A stretch of DNA of 64,000 nucleotides from Hexactinellida sp. DTS-2022. Its lineage: Eukaryota > Porifera > Hexactinellida. A program made the translations under genes and the position numbers. The notes under the pieces were generated by a model. The model worked only from the letters and a program-made list of their open reading frames with translations, was not told where the DNA came from and searched no databases. The stretch covers positions 3,782,001 to 3,846,000 of the forward strand of contig JAPNXP010000003.1 of the NCBI GenBank assembly GCA_028753945.1. The letters are read 5' to 3'. Numbering within the stretch: the stretch's first letter is position 1; each line of letters begins with the position of its first letter. Of the stretch, positions 22,401 to 33,900 are shown one piece after another.

Positions 22401-24301
22401 TTTCAGCGCCCCCGGGGGGTTCTACGGACCACTTTGAGAAACACTGTGATAGACTTTAATTTACCAATGCTTTACCTAAGGCGTTCTACTTCTACCTCAC
22501 TCATTTCTCGTATATAATAATATATATTATTACTAACATGGCTAATGTTAGTATGATTATATACGTCATAATAAATTGATAAAACTAAGCTAAACTAAAA
22601 TATTAAATTCGGGCAGATCACTTAATCCATGCCACATGGGAATTATGATAATTTTAGGGAGTCACTGAGTGTAGTAGTGTTAATTTTGTTCTTTATAAGT
22701 AAAACAGTTGGTCAACATTTCAAAAGGAGAATTAAATAAAACAATATATGCATAAGTAACGCCTAAATTGTTCATGCGTAATATCATCATAAAATGGTGA
22801 TATTTTGAATTGTAAATACGAATCATAGTATCATACTACCAAATATTTCAGAGCGCATTGAATCAAAGAGTGATCAGAGGTGGTCGATCATACATTTCTT
22901 ATTTGAGTGTTTATTGAATTTCCCCTAGAAGAAATTCTGGAATTTGTCATAAATAACTAAGACTAAATACTGGGATCTGAACCCCAAAATTGGAATTTGT
23001 CCTAATTTTCTAATTACTGGAATTTGTCCAAAATAATCTAAGTACTGGAATTTGTCCTAAGATTGTTTTATCAACTTTGCATCATTTTGTTAGCATCAAC
23101 TCTATATTCTAATGACAAACAAAAGTGAAAAGTTATACAAAGCTGTAGTATTAACAGTTCGGCAATTATTGCCTTCTTTTAATCCAACTTTTGTCATTGC
23201 TGATTTCGAAATAGCTCCGAGGAACTCATTTACACAGGTTTTTCCCCCCATTACGATCAGTGGCGGATTAACTGTACTTGGGGCCTGAGGCTAATTGCCT
23301 TTGAGGCCCCTATTATATACTGACACATTTCTTGCTAAACAATAAGTTGCAATATAATACCGATTACCTGACCTCATACACGTAAGAAACATATAATTTA
23401 TCAGCTACTGGTGAATAATATTGAATATATTAAGTTAAGAAATCAAATGAAGTATTCCTTCCTTGCATGTAAATTTAATGATTACGTCATGAAGAAACTA
23501 CACATTCTACTACACATCCTAGAAATAACCTAAATTTCTAGAATATGATTTCACAAAATGAGGAAATTACATTATTATAGATTACAAACAATCTTAACAT
23601 TATGGCCAATTTATGGGTAAATATAATTTAAGAACTCCTCATCACAGTTTATTGTACAACGACGCAGTATAATTATCTATTCGGGGGACAGGCAGAATAG
23701 TATAAATAGTACGGGGGTAGACTCATCATATTATATGAGGCCCCCAAATTATGAGGCCTGAGGCTTCAGCCTCATTAGCCTCAATGATAATCCGCCACTG
23801 ATTACGATAGTTGGTTGTTGGTTCCACTATAGTTACCAAAGCCAATTATGATAACGTTATAAAAATTGGTTTGTCAAAGTTATATAAGAAAAATCAAAAA
23901 TTTCGGATAAGGATTCGAAAAATCATGTGATTACCTTTGCTTCCTGAAAAAGAAATACTCCTTGTTGTTTTTCTGTCTTTGGAGATACCTTCGTTAGGAT
24001 TATTAAATTCAGAAAAGGAAATGGTTAAAGGTATAGAATATATTTTACCAAAAGATGGATAAATGAACATGGTAACTTATCTGTTTTCTATTATGAAAAT
24101 ACTACAAACAATGGGGCAGAGTCCTACCATAAAACATTAAATTCATACATAAAAATATTGCACTCAAGCATTGGAATTTCATAAGATACGAGCCCTTCGG
24201 TCTCGGTCGCTTTGCGACAGATCGGTGCTACGCACCTCAAGTTAACTTACTCCTCACACGTTATGATTTTGAATTTTCATTAATTTGTTTACCTATTTGT
24301 G

Positions 24302-24335
<34 letters not shown>

Positions 24336-24916
24336 ATACTCATATTAGAAATTTATAAACGCCAAATTCGTGTTCAGCATACTTGTTTACCTATAATACC
24401 CGTTGAAAACTAACTTCTAGGTTGATTCTGAATTTTCATTAATTTGTTTACCTATTTTGTGTAAACAACAACAACAAATATTCATATTAGAAAATTTTAA
24501 CCGCGAAAATCGTGTTCAGCATACTTGTTTACCTATAATACCCGTTGAAAGCTAACTTCTAGGTTGATTTTGAATTTTCATTAATTTGTTCACCTATTTT
24601 GCGTAAACAACAACAACAAATATTCATATTAGAAAATTATAACCGCGAAAATCGTGTTCAGCATACTTGTTTACCTATAATACTCGTTGAAAGCTAACTT
24701 CTAGGTTGATTTTGAATTTTCATTAATTTGTTTACCTATTTTGTGTAAACAACAACAACAAATATTCATATTACAAATTTATAAACGCAAAATTCGTGTT
24801 CAGCATACTTGTTTACTTATTATAACATTTGTTTGCCAATTATAACATTTGAAAATTAGTTTATATATATTACTGCGGTTTCTATTCCCCCATCACTTTA
24901 ATACAATCCGGACAAA

Positions 24917-24973
<57 letters not shown>

Positions 24974-27900
24974 CAATCGAGATTTAATAATATAGATTTG
25001 GGCAACATATATTTCGCATTATTTTATTCTTTTCCAGTTATTCCACATTAAACATCAACCTCTCTCCGAGTTTCGGATTAAAATTTTATACTTATCGGTA
25101 TGTATTATGTTTTAAAAATATAAGACAAATTCTGATCTCTTTTGAGAAAAATTCCATTTTCTTTTTTTGACAATATCCAACAATTTATTTTAGGTCAAAT
25201 TCCAAAGTCGGGAATTCCTTTAGGACAAATTCCAGTACTTAGAGATTTAGGACAAATTCCGGTACTTAGTAATTTAGGACAAATTCTGGTACAGTGGAAC
25301 CTCTATAAGTGGGGAGCATGGGACGGGGAAAATTTCAATTGCCCCCCATTCCCCGGTTATAAAATTCAATTGGAAAAACATTATATATGCTATATTATAC
25401 AAAGTATTCATATAACACACACATTAATGCACGTTATAGTTATTATTTGTATATTATGACAATTTAGTTAACTGCTGATCTACACTAGGTGATTTCTTCT
25501 AAAAACATCAGAGTAGATCAATCGAAAATATTTTTTCTGTAGAACTTTAGAGTCGATTTATTGGAAATATTGTATTATTTTATAAGAATCATGTTAGGAT
25601 TTGTTCATTCCCCCCATTTATGGAGGTTGTTTTGTATGCAGATAAAAACTCCTTGAAATTTATGGTCCCCCATTCCCCACTTATAGAGGTTCATTTGTAT
25701 GGATATATACGAATATGGTAAAAAAATTCCCCACTTATGGAGGTTCCCCATTTATAGAGACCCCACTTATAGAGGTTGCACTGTACTTAGTGATTTAGGA
25801 CAAATTAAGGTACTTAGTAATTTAGGACAAATTCTGGTACTTAGTGATTTAGGACAAATTAAGGTACTTAGTGATTTAGGACAAATTAAGGTACTTAGTA
25901 ATTTAGGACAAATTCCGGTACTTAGTGATTTAGGACAAATTAAGGTACTTAGAGATTTAGGACAAATTCCAATGTTGGGTTTTCTTTACGACAAATTCCG
26001 GATTCGTTTTAGGACAAATTCCGAATGTAGAAATTAGGAGAAATTTCAGTAGTCAGTTAGGACAAATTCCGGTTTCCCGTTCACTCTTCTACTGAATATG
26101 GCCCTGGATTTCATTTAAGTAATCACAATATATATGAGTTCCAAAATTATAATTTTGTAGGGTATAATTGTGTTGATCTACCCTCAAACTTCAGACGGGA
26201 GGTATACATGTAACTGATGTTTGGGTTGCCAAGCTTTTCAGGCGAGATTAATCCCTGAATGATTGATTTTCAAATCAATCATTTGCTTGAATTAAATCGA
26301 ATTAAACGCAACCGGTAATAGGCATACAAATATGCAATAATAAATGAATAATTGGTCGTTGTTGTTAATGTGCAAATATTTTGTTAGAAAAAATATATAG
26401 TCGACTCCGCTTACAGGGTTTGTCCCGGTTTGATACAGAAATTTTTCCTGGGGGGGGGGGATCCCAGGGCCCCCTCCCTCTGTATCACACCCTGGCTTAA
26501 TAGAGTCACGTCCCCTCGGGACCAAGTTGCTTTGATCCAATCAACCGGTGGCTCTATTAAGCGGAGTCGACAGTATATAATATATAGTCACTTCGTGGCT
26601 ACTAAGTAAGAACTAAATTAAATTTGTGTAGGAGTTAGTTCTCTGAGATCTATAAATCCGTTTACGAAAGAATACTATTTTGAGAATAAACATGTGCATG
26701 TAACTTACAGCAATTTTACAAGATCCCATCAAATATACATTATTAGTAGTCCTCAAAACACAGGGCTCATTTGAACATACAGTTGATTTGACTTGTTTAA
26801 AGATAGGACTTTTCGCTCCTTTCGTATTTCTGTATTGATCTCCTTCAGAACTTCTTGATCAATAGTTTCCCTATTGTCATAGATAAGCTTCATTTCTGTG
26901 TAAACTTCGTCATCGTCACCCTTTTCCACATATTTTTCCCACTCAATATTTGATAAATTTTGAAACGATGGAATCTGATAATTACTTGACACTACAGTCT
27001 GTAATGGTTCATAGAAAGCTTCATGCGGATTATTAACTCTTTCAAACTTGTACTTTCTTTGCCTCCTCATCATGAGTATGAATGGCACGATCACTACGAA
27101 ATGACAACAGCATAGCACCAGTATAATACCAGATGATACGCCTATCATAATGAATCCAGCAGCATAAACATTAATACTACTGAAGATATCAAATTCATTC
27201 ATCCCTTCCCATCCAGGAATAGTAATTATTACATGCGTTGTATTTTCTTCTTTTCTATTATTGGTAATTACTGTTGTCTTCATTAGAGTTAATTTGCTTT
27301 CTTTCCATTGGGTTGTAACTGGTTCTGTTGAATTAGGTAGCGAGATGTTTTCAGACTCAGTTCTGATATTCTCACAATATTGACCATTATAACCATCTGT
27401 GCATTGACATGTATCATTCGACAAACATATTCCTTTGTTCAAGCATTCATTTGAGCATTTATTTGACTCACATACTTCACCGTAATACCCTTGCTTACAT
27501 TCACATTGTCCTATCGCATTACACTTTCCTCCATTCATGCATGAAGTGTTGCACCTTTCACATTGCACTCCTGAGAATCCTACTGGGCATAGACAAATTC
27601 CCGTCCTACACACTCCCCCATTCAAACAGGGCCCTGCACACTCACACTGCCCTTTCTTGCATTGACCAGGAGATAGACAACCACTGCTATTATTGCATTT
27701 CTTACACTTCAGTCCTCTCACATAGTTGCATGACTGGGTGCTTACATTAAAATTACACTCCGAAAATCCAGTCGCATTCTGGTTTTGACAATATAGATCA
27801 GTTACAATTTCATCCTCACCTGTCTGATACCAATCTTTTCTATTTGTCATTCTCACTCCAACATATCTCAGCTGTCTACAAGCAATTATAGCTTCATTCT

Positions 27901-30900
27901 CTCCCCAACCCGAGTCACAAACGTATCTCCATTTCATAACTCCATCAGAGTTGTTACTGCATAACTGCACATATTCTCTTCTTATTCGCCAGGTCACCGG
28001 AGCTGTCCATATTCTGATATCGCCTGCATTTTCGCAAATATCAGCTGTGGCGACGTCCAGAATCATTAATGCGATTATTAATACTATAATTCCCTTCATT
28101 CTATCAACTAAGTCAATTTACAAGTCTTTTACTATTAAAATATTGATTACAAGATTATCTTTAAATACACCATCTAATTCTACTCTAGCACATATTGCCA
28201 GAAGCATATGAATGAGTTTCAAATTTGCAGGAGTAATTTGTTCGGTTTAATCATTTACCGCTGATTGTCCTCCTAATTAATTAGTATTTTGTCATTGCTT
28301 AATAAAGGAATAGTCATTTATTCATATACTTGGTAACTTATTGATAAATAAGCAGATTAATCTAATTCTTGAAAAAAATAGTATTATACATCTCAACACA
28401 TTAATTACCAGTCTACTTGAGGTATGTAACCATTTATAGAATATTGTTAATTGCATTCCAAATGTATTTCTATGAATCGAAAACATTACACTCTTAAGTC
28501 GAGTATAAAGTTCGAGTAGTGAACTTCAATTTCATTTGGAAAATAATTACCATACAGAATCGGATCAGTTTCTTTTAGTGTCGTTTTGCTATAGAACTGG
28601 GCTATAACCAGTGGTTTCTAGTAGTTGTAGTTTTCTTATTAAAAGATAAGTACAGTACACCCTCGCTAATCCGAACCCAAAATAAGTCTCAGAGAAGTAT
28701 TTTAGGTAATTAATATAGGTTTTGTTTGGATTAAAAGATATGTGGTGACAAGTTCGGTTCGGATCATCGGGGTCTCATTTTATAGAGGCCTTTAGAAAAT
28801 GTATTACTTCATCAATGCGAACGAATTCACTAATCGATACAGCTAGGGTGCACTGTACAGTATAAAATTTTTAGAGAGAATGGGATATGCTTATTCCTCC
28901 TTGAGGAGCATATTAAATTATAAGCATACGATAAGTTAAGATCTTTAATATTTATCGCCATAGTATTGTTAGCACAATATACACTGCCGCCATGATATTA
29001 AAATGTTTGAGAACAGAGCAGAACGAAAATACCAGGGCAGGGTTCATCACGTAAATAAGTAGGTACAACTAGCATATATCATATATCAAGTATATAAGGG
29101 GTTCGCAAACTTTTGCAGCATACCGGCCACATTTAGGTAAGGCAGAGGCGTAGCCAGGCCCGGACCTGGGGGGCACAGGCCCGGGAAACTTCTCTCTGTG
29201 CCCGGGCAATCACTCAGGGCTGGCTACGCCACTGAGGTAAGGACATATCATTACCGGCCGCATCTAAAAATTGTTTTTTCGTATGAAACTATTGGCTTAT
29301 AGCCTTACTATACGTATAAGAATTACTAGCGGATCCAGAAATGTTAAAAATGGGGTGTCCAAGAAACAAGGTGAGCGAATTATGAGGGGTCTCGGGGCTT
29401 GCCCCCAGTATTTTTTATACACGTTAATTAATTGACTTGTGGTTAGAGTAAATAGTCAGTTATATGGCAATCCTATAGTATTAGATTCTAAAACAAAAAA
29501 AATATCAAATTTAAAGTATTATAGCATGTTAAAAATTCCTTAAATGTACCAAAAATTAAAAATTGCCCTCGTAGAATACGCTCCTAATCCTGGTCTGATC
29601 CAATTTTCATACGCCTAAATCACAAATTGATGTTACGGTATAGGAGAAGATTACAATTTTTCGCGCTCCTAATTAATTATATTACTAAATCATACTCCAA
29701 AAGGAGCGCCTTGCGTCCTGGATAATTACCTGCATATATCATAATCATATTTCGTTGAAGACAATTAAATCATTGGTTTTTAGATCAGTCTTACATGTCT
29801 GATAAATGTATTTGTAGTTTAGTTCCTGAACAATTTGTCAAATTTCAAAAGAGGATTACCTGGTCAAGAGGATTTTGTTAATAGTAGACTCATGTAGTAT
29901 AAATCTCCCTTTCTTAGCACATAGACAGATGAATTCCTGTACAATCCCGTTAACCAATGTCATATCTATAGCAAGAGACTCTAGGTCAGATTCCAGCAGG
30001 AGTTTCAGGATCTGACTCTCATCGTAATGCTGATTGGTATGAAGGAATACTCGTACTTCTAATTCTAGTAGTAACTTGGAACCAGGGATAGGTTCCCTAA
30101 GAAGCTTACCTAGTAATATTATATTTATATATTATATAAATCAATATAAAATCATTGAGTAAATAAAAAAGATTGCATTATATGAGCCAATACCTTTTAA
30201 CCTCTTTTCATGCACTGTTAGGCAGAGGCATAGACAGGGTGCGGCACTTGGGGCACAGGCCGCACCCAAGAAATGCCAACTAGTATTATACTACAGTGCG
30301 AAAATGCCGCAACTTCATGCAGGCCTAGCCACGCCTCTGCTGATAAGCCATTTATTAACATAAAAAAATAACCTTTTGGATGCCAAGGTTTACGAAGACC
30401 GAAAGAGTAAAGCGATAAATTTTGCAATGCATAACGGGGCAATCTACTATACTATTAAAAGAGGAAATAACTAACTAGTGTCTATTACACTTTGTAACTA
30501 TGATTAAACAATTGTAACTTAACAAAAAACTATTTTCCACTGTATTTTGAGTCTTGAATTTGATTTAATGCTTAATCATCAAAACGAACGAATATTCGAA
30601 TATTCGTTCGTTTAGAAAAAGGTTCGTTCGTTACATTTCGAATATTTGTTTCAGTCCTAATCTTTTGTAATAAGTGAAGCAACTTCACGTACAATGTTAT
30701 ATGTGTAATACATAATAAGGGTAATATAAGATTTATAGACGTGTTGTTATATGTACTAACCAATAAGTAGCTTAAACAAGATATTCGACTTTATTTCAAT
30801 GTCTGGACAGTCAGGAAGAGAGATCTCTCCACGGAGGTACTCCACAAGGAGGCCAAACTGACTGTACTTGGACAGACTGGCGGCTATTTTGACAGGACTA

Positions 30901-33900
30901 GTCTTAGCCAGCTTGTAGAAGTCTAGAGCCAGAGAATAGTTGCCCTGGCTGAGGTGGAACTCAGAGCTCCTCTCGTAGAGAGTACAGATGTCCAGCTGGA
31001 GAGTGATACCGAGCGTGTCTGCCTTTCTCAGTGTATTCACCTGTGAGGCTAACTGCAGGAACAAATCTTCTGGCGCGAGTAGCTGTCTGCATAGGTACAC
31101 TTTGTAGCTAAAGTCAGTACATAAATAGGTAATAATTTTTTGATGGAAAATGGCAAGAAATGATAGGAAATAGTATATTATAAAGTTTCAAGTATAGTAC
31201 CATACCTGTGAATTAAGACTACATTCTAACATACCGTGTTATAATTAGACACTGAGTGTAACTGGTAGCCTCGAAGCCTTCAGTCGCAGTCTGTTGCCGA
31301 GCTAAGAGAGGGAATAGCTTCCTAACTCGCTGATTAGACGGGAGCTTCGTTTGGTATATGAGAGCAGAACTGACGTCCTGCTGCTCCCTCCTGGCGAGCA
31401 GAGAGCACTTATGAGCACTGAGAACGCTCAGATACATGTTATTTCCTCGCGAGGAGAGCGTGTACAGGATGTTGTTACCCAGCAGAAAGTCGTAGGTGCG
31501 TGCAGGAAGAGCATACTCCAAGAGAGGCTAAGGAGAACCAATTCGTGGATAAGTCATTTTAGGATTTAGTAAATTTTGATTAATAGATATCTACTATGTA
31601 ATATCATTTTCGAAGAAGCGAGGTGCTGCCATACAAACTGCCAAGAAACAACTAATATCAATTAAGTGGACTCAAATGTTATGTACTATGCTCTATAATT
31701 ATTTACAATAGCTAGAATGAAATTAGCGAATATACCGAATATTCATTCGTTTCCAAACGAATATTCGTTAACTTCTTTTGGACAACAACATGATTTTTGT
31801 ATAGATTGGATAGATCGTAAATATAAATTCCTAATCCGTATAGCTAATTAATAGATAACTTGTGTCTAATACACGTTGTAAATATGATTAGATTATCGTA
31901 ACATTAACATAAAAAGCTATTTCCCATTGAGTTTTGAGTCTTGAATTTGATTTAATGCTTTACCATCAGAACGAACGAATATTCGAATATTCTTTCGTTT
32001 AGAAAAAAGGTTTCGTTCATTGCATTTCGAAAATTCGGTTCGGGCCTTTCGGCCTTAGTATTTACTACACATTGAAATCTATTAAGTTTAAACTTAACTC
32101 TCAAATAAATAATTAATAAGGCGCCTGAATACAAATCAGTAATATTAGTTCTAACTAGGAGATAAAAGAATTCCTTCAGAATTCCATTCTACACAATTGA
32201 TTTAATAAACATTTATTATAATCAATTCTGAAAATAGTAACTAAGATTGAAAAAGTGTGAAATGGAATTCAATTAATTAATAGCTAAATGTAGCAGTAGA
32301 GAAGTCAGGTTTGAACACCTGCAGACACATACTTTTCCTTAGAGTCAGTTCAGTATTTGGCATACAAATAATAAAAGTTATAAATAAGATAAGAAAAGTG
32401 AATAAAGAATAAATTCAAACTAAACTTCAAACCAAATCGCGCAAACAACAATGGACTCCGAATCAGAAGTGAATGAGGATAACTTCCTGAGTGATGAAGA
32501 AAAGGCAGCAATATCAAAGCTAAGGGAAGAACTCAATTGCGGCAAAGATGAGAAGGCAGAAGATGTTATCAAAAAGGCTATCAAGCTGATTCAGCAACTT
32601 TCCAAACTGAAAGATGAAATGGAAGCTAATAACTAGAGAGAACTTGAAACGATGAATAATGAACAAAAACAGAAAATCTGAAATTTATTACCCGAAAATT
32701 TGAAATTTATTATCACTATTATTCCTAATTTTTACAATGAAATTTTTTACATTCAATTTTTGTGAGATGAGATTTTTTAAACATTAAACAGAAAATAATT
32801 AGTAATTCCAATGTATTACACTGACGATAAGGGAAACGAGTCCAAACAGATTAAATGGGTCCAAAGTAACAACTAAAAATAAAAGTTAAATGCATTATAA
32901 TTCTTATTAAATACATAGTGTAATTAAATAAATTTTTCATATTTTATCAAGAGGGTCGAAAGATTAAGTAATTTTTCAAGATTCTCAAATTTATCTAATT
33001 TAATTAATACGCAAATGCGTATAATACGTATTATACGTAAAATACGCAATACTCTATCCATCAGTACGTATGATACGCTAAATCTATGATCTACCAGGGA
33101 TGTTTTCGTAGTAAATTCAGTAATATATTTTTAAATCGTATTGTAAATACAAGAATGCTAACAAATAATCGTATTTGTACTATACAGACAGGGACGTTGC
33201 CAGGATATTTCACCTAGGGGAGGCATAGAAATTGCCAGGGGGGGGGGCAAACATTATTTTGGTGTTAGATCTAGCAGTTGACGTTACCAAAAACTAGGCT
33301 ATAAAGATGAAGCTTTCTAGTTTAATGTCCTGCAAAGTATGAAAAGTAGCCTACAAAAATCGACACATTAACAAGAATTTTGCACTCCAGCAAATACTAC
33401 AGCTTAACTACTAGCTATAATGACAGTAAAAGTCAATTTTGACAGGTAACAGGTCTAAAGTAAAAGGTGTATTGGGTTTGTAAAACAGTTGATTAGAAGT
33501 TAGAACCAAAGTTGCCAAAATAGCTAGGAATATCCTACAAATGCATCTAGATTGCCAACAGTCCATTTCTGTCAATCGTACAGGGATTTCAACCATTTTG
33601 AATGTTCTGTCCAGGCGTACAGGGATGTAAGAAATTGGTATAAGGATTACTAGTTTGGATAAATTATAGATTGTTTGTTGAATAATACCTAAAGATTCCT
33701 AACCCTAAATGTAGCATTATGTTTTGTGTAAATTAATACCCTATTCAAGCGTACATGGATTCTCTGTACAAAATGTATATTTCTATATTATCTGCGTTCA
33801 TAAGTGATTAAATTGATTTATGTCAAACTTAATAAGAATAAATAACATTATCGTATGCATATCTTGACATACATAATAAAATGTTTTGGTTAGTGTAATT

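Larger units (their letters stand above)
24187..25000 (-). mobile_element. HINE/Helentron-like element with central tandem repeat
   Basis: Read on the minus strand it starts CTCGATTGTTGTGTG with a CA/TG microsatellite, then GTCCGGATTGTATTAAAGTG, then four tandem repeats of about 143 bases. It ends in short stems GGTGCGTAGCACC and GTCGCAAAGCGAC and the sequence CGAGACCGAAGGGCTCGTA. The plan of unique head, central tandem repeats and 3' stem-loops resembles HINE/DINE-type elements. The class is inferred by structure only. Related copies are at 34.9, 36.4 and 63.2 kb. Confidence 0.6.
22940..26075 (+). mobile_element. larger MULE element with inverted GGAATTTGTCCTAA arrays
   Basis: On the left (about 22950-23062) three or four copies of GGAATTTGTCCTAA or close variants occur. 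On the right (25190-26075) about a dozen inverted copies (TTAGGACAAATTCC) repeat with a period near 30 bases, often as GGTACTTAGTGATTTAGGAC. The motif differs from that of the 20.3-21.8 kb element by about one base. Transposase remnants lie between. Three other elements have inserted: a hAT MITE (23258-23800), a HINE-like unit (24187-25000) and a pogo-like MITE (25292-25783). The outer borders are approximate and I saw no clear target duplication. Confidence 0.65.
28100..29859. other. intron sequence with nested MITEs
   Basis: No coding exon was recognised. It holds a pogo-like MITE at 28653-28855. From about 29097 a GGGGTTCGCAAACTTTTGC motif resembles the start of the 4.36-kb hAT MITE, and another hAT MITE is inserted in it. 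GGATCCAGAAATG and GGGGTGTCCAAG near 29332 begin another repeat. Confidence 0.45.

Noticed and set aside
25699-26037. Plus-strand ORF of 112 codons with repeated VLSDLGQI
   Set aside because: The repeat peptide is a by-product of the TTAGGACAAATTCC array, whose period near 30 bases keeps the frame. Not a protein gene.
29097-30340. Possible rRNA or GC-rich RNA gene
   Set aside because: The GC-rich patches are hAT-type MITEs with inverse ends, and one of them has exact flanking duplications.
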